Shown piece by piece: positions 41,560-52,089 of a stretch of 64,000 nt of DNA. Below the pieces are notes generated by a model. That model did not search any database, was not told where the DNA came from, and was given only the letters and a program-made list of their open reading frames with translations. The translations under genes and the position numbers were made by a program. Within the stretch, counting starts at the first letter, position 1; each line of letters begins with the position of its first letter. Origin of the DNA: Apostichopus japonicus (lineage: Eukaryota > Echinodermata > Holothuroidea > Aspidochirotida > Stichopodidae); assembly GCF_037975245.1 (NCBI RefSeq), contig NC_092572.1, positions 6,587,501-6,651,500 of the forward strand, given 5' to 3'.

Positions 41560-44131
41560 ATCGTCCTCTTTTCATTATTGTTAAAACCAACATACATTAT
41601 ATTTATCCCTTATATCCTGTCCATATCCAAGTGTTACCGTACAGTACAAACGTTTCGGGTAACTTTTACTTTAGCACAAAATAAAAAAGTATTCAAACTT
41701 AATTTTGCAGATTTGAAGGCTAATAAAATGCTATGACTCATGTAGACAAATAAGGCTATAAACATCCATGCATTTGTAGAGCAATTTGACGATTGTGCAT
41801 GCTACATTTCTGATTACGGATATATTATTCACTGTTTGATAACCAAAACACTTAAAAAAAAACCCAGTAAAAACACCCATATGACACTAATGACACACTG
41901 ATTTATGATTCAATATGCACTCTTTTACACTTAGTTCATACATATACCTTTATACTGCTTTTTCATCTTACGTAGGCCTTGTTGGAGAAAGAACGTGAAT
42001 TGAATCGCGCTAAGGAACAGAAAGTAAATATTGCATCTGTCAATGTGTTTAATAAAGACCAAGCTATGACCTTCTCAATACCTAAAAGATTTCTGGAATT
42101 TTTTTATATATTTTTTTTTGCATTTGTGTCAGTGCTACAAGTTACACGGAACATTTTAAAAGTCAATATCCTTTCAGTGTATGGCAAAAATGCAAACGTA
42201 CTGACAAAAAATATATCACTGGTATGTCACCCTTTTATACTGCTGGAAGCAATAGTGGTGTCGAGACTCACGATGTCCTCTAATCGTATCATGTCGTTAA
42301 TCTCTTTTCCTTGCTGCCTTAACAGCATACTCAATATGACAAAAGTCATTTTGTGTCAGTTATTTCAAAAAATTAATGTAACATCGATGAAAGGACGAAT
42401 AGCAGGTCTTGATTGTGTATTCGCTTGGAGAAACTAGAACTGCATTTTCTGCAAATGAGCTGTATTGTAGTGCGCGTGGAGTGATTGCGGTATTAGGAAG
42501 AACATTTCGGTTGTTTATGGTGTTTATCTTGGGCGGACAACATACCAGGGAGTATAGTCATGTAGGTACCTACAAAGTGCGAGCGCTTGTGAGCGCCGTG
42601 ACATGCTCAGAATAGGTTGGTAATGCAGCTAGCCTCTGAAACAGCTACTATATGAAACTTAGTTTCAACGACCAGTCATGTACGTATCGTTCACTTGGCC
42701 AGAATTGCCAATATTCTAGCGCGCACACGAAATTCAATAATTGCCGGGAGAATGGGACAGGGGAGAAGTTTAACCAAGCTAAAGAAACTTGACCTTTGTA
42801 TTACCTAATATAATGATAGCCTCCATATTACCTGTTCAGTTATCAGTAGCTTTAGTTATGCTTTTTCATCCGCCTTGGTGCACATGCCTTTCTCGGATTC
42901 CTGTAAGTATGAAACCTCATCGGAAGTACACAAAAGTACAACAAAATTATATTTAACTTGAACTGATGACTTTTCTGGAAGTCACTTTTGACGACAGAAC
43001 GACCTATGGTATAACGAGGAAAGCAAATAAAGCAACTTCGGACTGTATAACAGGTTGAGTCAGTCACGAAAATGTGTAGACTTCAAAAATATTGCATAAT
43101 TTTTGTTAGAGAACACTACCGCATGTGGTTACACAACCAATGGACAATATAATAACGGACGTCATGATTGACAAGCAAAGCCCGCCGTTTAGAAAAGGTA
43201 GGCCCCTGCAACTTTATTACATTAAGTGTTTTACAAAGCAAACATAAACCAGATTTGCGGGTCTCCTCAAATCAAGACATTAATTTGAGTGGTTCTTTAT
43301 GTACTTGTTTGCCAGTATTAATGTGTATTTGTTTAGTGATTTACAGCAATGCTCAACACTTCTCAACTATGTTTGCCCCATAAAGACATACCCCTCAGCC
43401 GAAAGGTGGAACATCGTATAGTTTCTGGTGATTATGTACAGAGAAAACATGATCTTAATGCCAATTCAATACAGCAAACTTTTAGAATCATGTCGCGACC
43501 TAACATGATATTCTTCCTTTCATTAGGCAATTTGTCAACAGCGAAATGCCTTAGCGTGGGTGTAAGGTTACGGCCTTGCTCTCTGTATTATTCCTGTAGA
43601 ATAGTGTCAATATTGGATAGCTATAACAATACCTAAACCAAGCGAAAATTAGCTTTGAGCTAAATGCACTCGTTACTTGTTAACACCAGCATGCATAAAT
43701 GAAGAAAAGCATAAACAAACGGTTCCAATGCTGCCAAAATACATTCCTTCCAAAAATCAAGACTTGAGAAGTATATATGTTGTTCCGGAATTTTGGTAGG
43801 GTTCAATTATTTATTAGAAGTACTAGATTTAACGTAATCTTCCATTTTAACATAAATTTTGCGTGACTGCCCTTATTTATAAAGAGATTAATTAAGCTGT
43901 GTAATGTGTAATGCCTTAATAAGATTATCTAGTTCTTGTAAATGCCTGTTCTCTACAAGCTATTTCAAGTAATATGAGGACTATGAAACCGTAGATTGAT
44001 CCATTCTTCCTAACCTGTCTCCCGGCCCCTGTTTCTACACCCGTGCTACGTGGTAATAATTACATCCAAAACGTTTTCATGTTTATAATTGTTCCACACA
44101 GAGTTCCGGAAGGAGTTCTAATAACAAGTAA
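27442..44131 (+). CDS. Gene 2: Ig-domain transmembrane receptor with probable coiled-coil cytoplasmic tail
   Basis: Predicted exons: 27442-27496 (signal peptide), 28208-28525 (Ig), 29235-29564 (Ig), 29882-29974 (TM), 30206-30245 (basic), then 34095-34128, 34712-34744, 37209-37271, 37983-38024, 38770-38832, 40546-40608, 41976-42023 and perhaps 44102-44131 (stop). The first five exons are secure as a set. The link to the coiled-coil exons is inferred: the basic exon ends in phase 2 and 34095-34128 is open only when entered in phase 2, after which every exon is phase 0-0. The alternative is a separate coiled-coil gene whose start lies near 33-34 kb. No kinase is present. The product would be a membrane receptor whose cytoplasmic end can oligomerise or bind partners by coiled coil. 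A LINE and a MITE lie in the 3.85-kb intron between the two halves. Confidence 0.55.
28208..28525 (+). CDS. Gene 2 exon: Ig domain 1
   Basis: This 318-bp exon has phase 1-1 borders (acceptor gttacag, weak donor gttcgt). It contains a first Cys strand (AEIFCMVEG), DYFWRKGESF, a sequon NGTLFIRNVTLKD and the classic DEGKYFCRV second-Cys motif. It is V/I-set-like and equivalent in position to the first Ig exon of gene 3. Confidence 0.85.
29235..29564 (+). CDS. Gene 2 exon: Ig domain 2
   Basis: This 330-bp exon has phase 1-1 borders (acceptor tatcag, donor gtaaaa). It contains SISLTCTAYNAPPLMTLKW, FNGSKEIT, and HPAILTCQAV as second Cys strand, plus extra cysteines near the start (DACDNESSC). It is C2/I-set-like. 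Confidence 0.85.
29882..29974 (+). CDS. Gene 2 exon: transmembrane segment
   Basis: This 93-bp exon has phase 1-1 borders (acceptor tttcag, donor gtatgg). The helix is WLFVAVTSAGCFIVFGIILL, ending IK. Confidence 0.85.
30206..30245 (+). CDS. Gene 2 exon: basic stop-transfer segment
   Basis: This 40-bp exon runs from phase 1 to phase 2 (acceptor atcaag, donor gtaagc) and encodes MANRKRRKNNKT. The strong positive charge just after the TM helix fixes the cytoplasmic side. Confidence 0.8.
30574..30956. mobile_element. Hairpin MITE, copy 2 (reverse orientation)
   Basis: The termini are TTATACAA (30574-30581) and TTGTACAA (30949-30956). Arms at about 30586-30655 and 30667-30738 form a near-perfect palindrome around ATGGTTTCCATTCGTGCAAT. 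The rest matches the reverse complement of 14404-14625 (shared blocks include the segments coding 'aaacctgtctgttcaaaacaa' in reverse). The opposite orientation to copy 1 indicates independent insertion in two paralogous genes. Confidence 0.88.
31340..32470 (+). pseudogene. 5'-truncated LINE reverse transcriptase (CR1/L2/Rex-like group)
   Basis: Motifs in order: RSTEDACLLLDTILRQHV, ICFMDFSSAFNT, TGVPQGCCLSPLLFEIYTDS, LKYADDTAIIG, then after a frame change near 31935 KAKQRLHCIRRLAGFGLDFD, SFLVYVAQFGYHPVL, and after further shifts RTERFRRSFLPRSIKTLN. It ends with a TTTAC/TTTACTT repeat tail at about 32435-32470, as for many LINEs. The catalytic YADD is intact, but frameshifts kill the copy. It lies in a gene 2 intron. 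Confidence 0.92.
32500..33500. other. Intron or spacer, weak internal duplication
   Basis: The phrase AACCTTACGCCAA is followed by similar AT-rich text at about 32755 and 32965, suggesting an old local duplication. No coding feature is supported. Confidence 0.4.
33520..33752 (-). pseudogene. SAP-like domain fragment, frameshifted
   Basis: The minus strand from 33752 reads DIKILTVKALNDFLMERGLK and LLGRKE, then in another frame FLVEELVALVFATKRLPQ. Together these fit the SAP-type helix-turn-helix pattern 'L-x3-L-x3-L-x2-G-L-x4-G-x-K-x2-L-V-x4'. One frameshift around 33655 separates the halves. SAP modules of this style often belong to transposon-encoded proteins, so this is probably a repeat-derived relic on the strand opposite gene 2. 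Confidence 0.55.
34095..34128 (+). CDS. Gene 2 coiled-coil exon c1
   Basis: This 34-bp exon lies between ctgccag and gtaaaa. It is open only if entered in phase 2 (KGENVELLANQ) and leaves in phase 0. This phase matches the end of the basic exon 30206-30245, which is the main argument for joining the two exon sets. Confidence 0.55.
34712..34744 (+). CDS. Gene 2 coiled-coil exon c2
   Basis: This 33-bp phase 0-0 exon has an acceptor at tatgcag and a donor at gtaaga. It encodes EKKDGEISELK. Confidence 0.6.
37209..37271 (+). CDS. Gene 2 coiled-coil exon c3
   Basis: This 63-bp phase 0-0 exon has an acceptor at gttgaag and a donor at gtgact. It encodes 21 residues, ELAKTKDQEIANKDEELTKL plus Lys, with hydrophobic residues spaced for about three heptads. 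Confidence 0.65.
37983..38024 (+). CDS. Gene 2 coiled-coil exon c4
   Basis: This 42-bp phase 0-0 exon has an acceptor at taatag and a donor at gtaagt. It encodes RDVQSKAKSIADLE, two heptads long. Confidence 0.65.
38770..38832 (+). CDS. Gene 2 coiled-coil exon c5
   Basis: This 63-bp phase 0-0 exon has an acceptor at cttatag and a donor at gtaact. It begins KTVKQKDKEIKNQLDKFL and includes a cysteine near its end. Confidence 0.65.
39650..40065 (-). pseudogene. Decayed LINE reverse transcriptase fragment
   Basis: The minus strand reads SLIHDVVSQLNSEQTTTSKV followed by LLLDFSSVF, and about 250 bases downstream LSVTKYADNTALSCKI. These correspond to the 'LDFSSAF' and 'KYADDTAL' reverse transcriptase motifs in the right order. 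The second catalytic Asp has become Asn and the frame is broken. It lies antisense in a gene 2 intron. Confidence 0.75.
40546..40608 (+). CDS. Gene 2 coiled-coil exon c6
   Basis: This 63-bp phase 0-0 exon has an acceptor at tatatag and a donor at gtgagt. It encodes 21 residues starting SKLKAKDSELEKISK, with clear a/d-type Leu/Ile spacing. Confidence 0.65.
41476..41555. repeat. (TA)n microsatellite
   Basis: About 80 bases of pure alternating AT in the intron before exon c7. Confidence 0.97.
41976..42023 (+). CDS. Gene 2 coiled-coil exon c7
   Basis: This 48-bp phase 0-0 exon has an acceptor at acgtag and a donor at gtaaat. It encodes ALLEKERELNRAKEQK. The frame stays open into the intron until 42437, but the residue make-up changes sharply at the donor, supporting the splice. 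Confidence 0.6.
44102..44131 (+). CDS. Gene 2 possible terminal exon
   Basis: After a pyrimidine-rich tract and acceptor (ccacacag), phase 0 gives SSGRSSNNK and TAA. It is short and compositionally unlike the coiled coil, so support is weak: it is simply the first acceptor I found downstream of c7 that terminates cleanly in phase. Confidence 0.3.
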   Translation, partial: SSGRSSNNK

Positions 44132-44719
44132 GGAAAGAACTAGAAGGGGAACTGATGACGAATAAGCTCTCTTGATGTTGCTGGAATTATCTCTTGAAGA
44201 AATCTAATATTTTCAATTGTGATGTGAAATATCATATGTTGTTAAACGATCATCATTGACCTTTTCCACAACTTTTCCAGCTAACTTTGTTCTCAGGATA
44301 GCTCTTAATAAGTCTATCTTACAACCCTATGACAAATTTTGCTACTTTGTAACATTGATGCCATACTGGAACAGAATAAGACATTTCTTTCATTCATTAC
44401 CTTTCAAGGTGTTTTTCGATGTCAATATTTTCAACTCATCGGCTTCATGATTTAAACACAAACCCTCATTAATCTTAACACTACTATGCATCATCCTTTG
44501 CTTTTGATTTTGATTTTTTTTATATTAGTATAACAAATTGTTGTATCATTAGTGATTGGTATTGCCTTAGTAACAGTGGCTAACGGACATTCCTAATGAT
44601 TAAATAACAGTGAGAAAGTGATCCATTTCTGCCTAATAACTAACAACCAGCAAGTAAAAATTCTTCACGAATAGCTGATTGTGATTTAGCTTTTCCACTC
44701 ACACGATTACTCACTTGAA

Positions 44720-45240
44720 AGAGTGAGCAACTACTGACAGGCTAACTTTAGTGAACAAGTGAGTAATATTTCGTGAGTAAATGTTGATGAGTAGGAACCT
44801 TCTCACAAATAACTAATGACCGGGTAACTGTTCAACGAATATTGTCTAAGCCAGTATAATTCTCATGATTAAAAGGTAACAAGAAAAGCGAACTGTTTCG
44901 CACGGTAATTTGGTGAGAAAATGATATGTTATCACGATCACATTAGCCTAATGAAACTAATTGGCTGTGTAGCTCGACCTTTTGCCAATTTTTAATAAGT
45001 AAGGAACTACTGACAGGCTTAAGTTGGTGAAGAAATTAGTAATTTCTTGTGAGTAAATGCTAATGAGCAGGTATCCTCTCACAACTTACTATTGATTAAT
45101 GACCGGGCAACTGCTCACCAATAACTGTTTAAGCCAGTGTAGTTCTCATTATTAAAGGATAACAAACATTGGTGTGCAAACGAGATGTTCTCACGTACAC
45201 TTTAAGCTAATGAAATTAATGGACTGTGTAGCTGACAGCC
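44720..45240. repeat. Diverged tandem duplication, about 0.25-0.28 kb units
   Basis: Unit 1 (about 44720-44998) and unit 2 (about 45000-45240) share CTACTGACAGGCT, GTGAGTAAATG, CTCACAA, AATGACCGGG, AAGCCAGT, TAATGAAA and GGCTGTGTAGCT/GGACTGTGTAGCT in the same order. They are non-coding. Confidence 0.75.
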
Positions 45241-45299
45241 TTCAGATTGGCCCACTAGGAAAACTATCTTGTACTCGGGTTGCATTTTTTAAATGGCAA

Positions 45300-46165
45300 A
45301 ATAAAGGCGATGATTCAGCAATTATTTGATAAACCGATTGAACTTTTTAGTGTTTCTGTGGGCTGGTGATTATTAATAACTCAAACTTCGCCGCTGTCGG
45401 TTAATTTATCATACCCAAAGTTACACTATCAACCATTTACATACAAAAAAATCCTGCTTTCTAGGCTATCGTCTTTTGTATTAAGTGTCACCGTCATTGT
45501 TTTATGATTATACTTATTGTTATCACATTTATGAAGTAGTATAATCTGGATAGCTTACCAGTCTTTTATGATGTAGAATAGATATATGTGTGAATGTTCT
45601 GCAATTGGCTATCAGTATTTTTCTTGTCTTTATACTGTAGTGAAAATCTGTACTGTAAAACACAAGGGGTGGGTGGGTGGGGGTATTTTCTAGTGTCATG
45701 GAAAGTCTAAGAGTGAACAATCCTTCACTCCTCGGTAGGTGTACCCAATGCGGTGATTTCTATGGGGCGCGGCTGTTTATTTAGGTATGGATGTGCACGA
45801 TGTATAGCAGTGCATGTTTGTTATTTAGTTTTGAGTGGTCCGCTATGTTTTAGACATCGAAGAATTAGGTTGTGTGCTGCCGACTATTCTGACATTGATG
45901 CTGTCGATTTTTGACACAGTTCGCACTCCATGCTTACCTCTCTGTCCAATACGACGTTATGATATGTATCACTGCTGGCACTCATTATCACGAATTTGAA
46001 TTTCAAAGGTGAGGGGATCTCAATAGCAGAATCTTAATTCTTATTAAAAACAAGGCTAAAGATGATCCGATGCGTTCGGGATTTACAGGAACAGTAGGCA
46101 ATAAGAGATTTGCACGCAACTGACAAGTTAAATCTGGCCGAATGCACATGCAGCTCTGCAGCCGA
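45300..46165. other. Intergenic, no gene recognised
   Basis: This AT-rich spacer contains a short GGGTGGGTGGGTGGGGG purine run near 45665. Nothing else is supported. Confidence 0.5.
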
Positions 46166-46168
46166 TTC

Positions 46169-46455
46169 ACACAGAGATCACAGTAACTATTATAAATCTT
46201 AAAGTTCTGTACCACAGTAAATACTGGATTGTGCTGACAAATCTGATAAATCGGTAGCATGTGCAATTAGGTTAACAGTAACAAATGAGGATATGTGTAA
46301 TCCTATTAAATCAACGCAACTGGATTTGTTGGAAATACACATATCCTCAGTTCTTACTGTAATCCCGATAGCACATGCTACCGATTTATAGCACGATCCA
46401 GTTTTACTTTGGTACAAAACTTTAAGATTTACAGTGTAACTGTGTTCTCTGTGAG
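46169..46455. mobile_element. Long hairpin (fold-back MITE-like)
   Basis: Two arms of about 125-140 bases (about 46169-46308 and 46331-46455) are imperfect reverse complements, with matches such as AAATCGGTAGCATGTG / CACATGCTACCGATTT, AGGATATGTGTA / TACACATATCCT and AATCTTAAAGTT / AACTTTAAGATT. The loop is about 25 bases. It is non-coding. Confidence 0.85.
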
Positions 46456-46499
46456 TGTGTCGGGTGAGCTCTGAGGTGGCGTGCGTCATGGAGTCTTCC

Positions 46500-47690
46500 T
46501 TACCGAGGGTGCGTGCGTTATGGAGGAGTCCTTGTTACTGAGGGTGCGTGTGTCGTGGAAGAGCCATTCTCTCTGAGGATGTATGCGTTTCAAGACACCG
46601 GCAAATAGTGTGCGTATTATCATCATATACATATTGCTCTGTTACTCGAGGAGTGCGTGCGTTCCAAGACGTAGCTAAATGTTTTGTATTTTTTCAAATC
46701 TGTAAAAATCTTAATTTCTATAATATACTGTGTCAATTGTTATCGCCTGTGTTTGGGTATATTTTGTGTACTTTTATTCTTCCCTTCTTGAGAAATAATG
46801 CCAGTGGCTATCATATTAAGGACTTGTGCGAGACGAACACGGTACACGCAAAACGAGAGGAAATACGTGACCCACCATTATCGGAAACTATCACTTCAAT
46901 AACATTTCAATAACACTTTGTGTGAACTCTTTCATAGGTACAACTTACATGCTTATAAAATAGTATAACATATAGTACCAACAGATTTGATAAATATTGC
47001 TAAAGTATACTTGTGATCATTTCGATATCAATTCTTGAAATAAATTCCCGGTTACCTGGCTGACCATATAGCAATGGTTAATGATACACGGTGAAGGTTG
47101 CCTTTATCTCGTATGGTTGGAGCGTCGTGAATTATTTTTCCTTTCCAGATTTTCTGTCAAAGTAATTTTTCTTGATAAATTGAAAATATTAAGTGTTTGA
47201 AGGATTGAGTGTGTCAGAGTTTTAATGTAGATATATGTAGCAGGGTAAAATGAGCCCCTGTAAAATAACACCAACATGTTGATGATAGATCAACTTATTT
47301 AGATTAACTAACTTATCACAAGGTTTCAAAACACGTTTGTAGCTTTGGGGTATGTTCCAACATTGCTACCATTGTTGTCATAGGTTAATAAGACCGTGTG
47401 GATAGACAAAGGATTCTTCTTTGCCGTTTGCTTGTCTGATGCGATCACTGAATGCTATTATTTTCGAATTATAGTCCGTTCTATTCATGTATATATGTAA
47501 AACGCAAAAAAAGGCAGAGCTTACGGTGCCCAGCGTTCTTAAACACATGCATCAAACACAGTATAGACTACTGGTGTGGTAATCTGACAGGATACCTGTC
47601 AGCAGGAGCCCAGTTTTCTGACCTTATTGTACTTTGCCTGGGAATTGTTACAGTTGCATAGAAAATGTATGGTTCTATGGAATAATCATT
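46500..47690. other. Intergenic, no gene recognised
   Basis: It contains a few near-repeats of 'gagggtgcgtgcgt' type at 46503-46560 and open frames without known domains (for example 46548-46913). Confidence 0.45.
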
Positions 47691-47692
47691 CG

Positions 47693-47721
47693 CATATATA
47701 TGTATACATATTTATATATAT

Positions 47722-47799
<78 letters not shown>

Positions 47800-47913
47800 G
47801 TACATATGTTGATACTAGATGAGACTAGTGGAACACTAGTAGTTGTTACTCGGAGTTTCACGCTTTGTAGCGATCTTCAGACAACTCTGAATGTACATAT
47901 ATACATACATATA

Positions 47914-47983
<70 letters not shown>

Positions 47984-47985
47984 TA
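47693..47985. repeat. Two (TA)n tracts flanking about 90 bp of unique sequence
   Basis: AT dinucleotide runs occupy about 47693-47800 and about 47895-47985. Between them is a segment with ACTAGTGGAACACTAGTAG and TCGGAGTTTCACGCTTTG. The unique core may be a small insertion in what was one TA tract. Confidence 0.85.
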
Positions 47986-48724
47986 ATCAGTTACCTTTTT
48001 TTAGAGAGTGCTAGGACATGGGTGCGCACAACATTGATTAATCATATCATAGTAAAATGGCAATATCTAGTTTACTTGTTACTTAAAGATGTAACTACCC
48101 CCTCAACAAAAAGTTACTTAGTAGATTATATGGGAAATGATATATCAGAAATACATACTTGGGCTTTGTCCATACATTATGTTGGAGTATTCTTGTTTAT
48201 ACTTGATATGCAAAATATCCTTAGCAAACATATTGCATAATTGACATTGCCGCGGGCCGTGAAAATAGGGTTAAACAAAGCCTTCCCGTTGGCCGAATGA
48301 GAGTGCCCAATTGTTCGCTGAGGCAGATCAGTCTTTTCGGTAACTGATGCCAGGTTTACCGGGACGTGAACCAATGTATATACGTTGGCTATAAATCTTA
48401 ATTCATGAAATACTGACATGGCCACAAATATTTGTTATTATAAGTCCGTTGACCCACCTAATCACAAAAAATGGTAGAATTGACCTATTGGAAATGTTAA
48501 TCAAACCCAAGAAGCATTCCTATACCGCGATAGGTCAATGACTCTTAGGGACCCCACCATCGCAGTAGCACGTTAACATTTAATGACGTCACTTCATAGT
48601 TTGGACCTTTCTCCTGTTGCACAAATTGGCCCCAAATAACAGTTTGAAGAAGAAACTTAATATTGGTATGACAGTTGAACCCTTCCTGTTCAGTTGCAAA
48701 TTATATTTTGTTGCGCCACTGATG

Positions 48725-49390
48725 TTAAAGCAGCATTTTGTGTTTGGTCGCCGTTTTCTACTTTTTTGACATGTCCATCGATTTTTTTTAAATATATATC
48801 AATTACAAAACAGCAAACTAAGATATTAGCCAAGTTTTTGTTTCCTGTAAAACAACGTTAATTGGCGAGTAATTAAGGATATTTACAGATAATGAGAAGA
48901 GTGTCCTCGACAAATTCCACAGTTAAAATTAATCGCATGCAGTTCCGCCAAACCCACTAGTTTGAATTCAACCAATCAGAGATGCAGGTTTAGTTATGAG
49001 CCGTTGCTAAAAATAGATTCAAGACTTTGAGTTGGTTCAACCGGAGCTATAAACAGTTTATAGCTCCATGGTACAACCAGGGAGATGTAATGGAACTCCC
49101 TGGTAACAACTGCCGTATAGACTGTACACAAATCAAGCTTGGTGTTGGATTACGTATTGGTCAATGACGTTCGTAGTGTTTAAATATTCATATTATGGGT
49201 GAGGTTTATTGGGTTCTAACGGTAAATATCTTGGAGAAAAACAAGGTTGAAAGTTGTAAATTTTTCGACTTTTATGCAACCATATGAAGTAAGATTTAAA
49301 TGGATAAGCTATTTATGTATGTCTTTATGGCATAGTGGAGTCAGTGAGGTTGAGAAAAATCATAGAAAAGGACGCAAAATGCTGCTTTAA
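48725..49390. mobile_element. MITE with TTAA ends, 666 bp
   Basis: The left end TTAAAGCAGCATTTTG (48725-) is mirrored by the right end CAAAATGCTGCTTTAA (-49390). TTAA at both edges fits a TTAA target duplication as in piggyBac or Kolobok elements (family inferred). There is no long open frame. The interior includes a local palindrome near 49040-49065 (GAGCTATAAAC/GTTTATAGCTC). Confidence 0.8.
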
Positions 49391-49399
49391 CAAAGTATA

Positions 49400-50740
49400 C
49401 TTTTGTGCATTTGACTTACTTGCATTAAACTAGTTCTAGCTAATGTTGCTCCATTCACCTATCACTGTGAATGTTATTAAAATACCACTGAAGGCAATCT
49501 AAAGGAAGAAGGAGGTCTCAGACCTACTTATTTAAATTTTCTGCCAAAGTATTTTAAAAAAGGTAGCAGGTGTGGGCGTTAAATGTCCAGATGTGCCCAG
49601 TTAGTGATAACACTGAACTGTATATAGCCTAACAGAAATCCAAGAAATAGGCTACAGCAAAGTATGAAGTGTTATATTTACTACATTCGGAGAGGCTTGT
49701 AAGAAGTGAACAAGTCACCGTCAGTTAGTAAGTGCGATCTTACTGTAGACCCTGCAGTGTATACAAGAGCCTATATGATAATAACCCTCATACAAAATCG
49801 AGTTTGCGAATTCCCAAATAGAACGATTGATGGTTTCTTTTAGGACTTGAAGGAGGAATAAAGTTCTCCAGGTTGTACCTTATTCTATTCAATATTGCAA
49901 ACACTCCACTTCACTAATGATTGTTGACCTTTAATGTATAATCACGTTTAAATAGCATTATATTATAAACTATACATAGGATATGTGTGATGTTCCTTTC
50001 AGTTGTGTTCAGTTTAGTTTAGTTTTGTGTGATACGGTTACATTATGAAAATACGATCGTGGAATGTTTGACACAATTTGTCGTACATTCTCAATACCTT
50101 GGAGTGCCTAAGTTACAGAGTACGAAGTTGGCTTCGGTTACCTGGTAATAATGTCCGAATACAGCTTTATGGAATCCAAGTGTTGAGATTCTTTGGTTTA
50201 TTATGTTTACAAGAACTTCATACATATTAATTCTATAACGCACATAACAGTACTCAACACACATCATCCATGCACATCACCATTACTAATCTACAAATAG
50301 CCTACGGTACTATTGAAGTCCAGACATACGACTATATTGATATATAGAATAATACCATGGCACGCCAAAAGGAACACCAAATCATGCGGCTCCTTGTTTT
50401 AGTAACTTTTGAATATGTCAAAATACTTAAAATTCAAATATTGGTATTCTAGCCTCCGCTAAAGAATATAAAACGACGAGTACTATTTAATTTCACATAA
50501 TTGTAAACACCAACTGGACCTGTAATAATATATCTAGTACCTTCCGAGTACACCATCACTACGGATAAGGCTATTGGCAGAGGGAGCAGTTTGGTTGCTC
50601 GTTTAGATGTTGCAGTTACCGCGAACCAAGCAAACACAGAAAATGAACGTGGTACTGCACATTTCCTTGGTATCAACTGCTCTAGAAAATTACTATTTTA
50701 TTAACGTTTTTAATGAGAATAAGGATCATATCATTGATAA
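49400..50740. other. Intergenic, no gene recognised
   Basis: This AT-rich spacer has only short random open frames. Confidence 0.5.
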
Positions 50741-50742
50741 TA

Positions 50743-52085
50743 GGGTCATTCCGTGTCAAATCAAGGATTGATGTGGCTCGACCTCTTCTAAAAGTGTGAT
50801 GGCCGCAATAAACCCTTAAAGGATGTTACTATACTTTATTAATATGGATAAATTTAATGCATACTTTCCTGTACCTCACTGAAAATGGCTTTACTAGTTT
50901 CATATTCGGTTGGGATCCATTTGGACAAGGAGAGTAACTGCCACAAGACTATGTTTACATATAGCACTATAAATACACCCTGTACATGTACACGCAATAC
51001 ACATGTACTGTACACACTGTACATTTACTGTTTGATATTTATATTTTGAGTAAAATCTTTTAACTAAGTGAATTAAACCAGAAGCAGACAGTACATTGCA
51101 AATATCATTTGTTTATATGACATTAACATATATATAGTATAGAGCTCGATGAACTCGAAGTAGGGGTCTATAATACCCAGACTCAAACACATGTGGAATA
51201 GCAATAAAGGCAAAATTGTGTTTTTGTAAAAATCCCAAACTTTGAGGATTTCTCATTTCAAAATATGGCAAAATGCCCTCCTGATTGATTTGGTACGAAC
51301 AGGTGGTACTATATCTCTTCTAGAAAAAAATAATCAGATTGTTCAACATTGAGTTATTGGCTGTCAAAGACGACCTCTTTTGTACATCGGAGCAACTTTA
51401 CTACATCATCAAATTAATAATGAAAAAAGCTAGAGCCCTGACATTTGGTAAGTTGTACGAACTAATTACTTTTAATTTAATGTACAAACCCTCACAGCAC
51501 TAACATGGTTACCTTGGTAAAAAAATGGCATCAAAACCTTCCTCATGCTGAATCGCAGCATGAAGCAGCAACTTTAGAGCTGCACAACTTAAATAATATA
51601 GTACAAGAAAGACTTGTAATCTTTATTTTGTATTGTTTAAACTAGTCATTACAACCTCTGAGAGAATCAAGTATCCCGAAGCAATAATTTGAGAGTAATT
51701 TATCACTAACAATGGCACATTTTTTTCCAAACAATACCAACATTTGAGATGTTGGCACTTTTAAGTTGACGTAACTCCACAAGTCAATACTTTTATAGCC
51801 TAATTGTTCATTTCCAATTTTATGGGATATAATGTATGGACTTCTGGAATAGGAAGTGGGGTGTTTAACTGCTGAAAATTCAGACTTCAATAATCAAGAA
51901 AATGCCAAGAAAACCATGGTGGCGACAAATTGCGAAATTTCAAAGTGAGTTTGAAGCAATGGTACTCAAATTTCCAGAATATGCTTATTTTATAAATGTC
52001 TTATCACATAATATATTTATTAGTTTTTAGAAGAGGTCGAACTACAACATATTATAAAATCTGGTGATTTGGTATGGAATGACCC
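50743..52085. mobile_element. Inverted-repeat element, 1.34 kb, GGGTCATTCC termini
   Basis: The left end GGGTCATTCCGTGTCAAATC (50743-) corresponds to the right end in reverse, GGGTCATTCCATACCAAATC (-52085). A second inverted block, CGACCTCTTCTAAAA (about 50780), recurs in reverse at about 52024-52040. AATA directly abuts both ends, a possible 4-bp target duplication. No long open frame is present, so it is non-autonomous. Confidence 0.75.
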
Positions 52086-52089
52086 AATA

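Noticed and set aside
41979-42437. 152-codon open frame
   Set aside because: Only its first 15 codons belong to coiled-coil exon c7. Beyond the gtaaat donor the composition changes to intron-like text.
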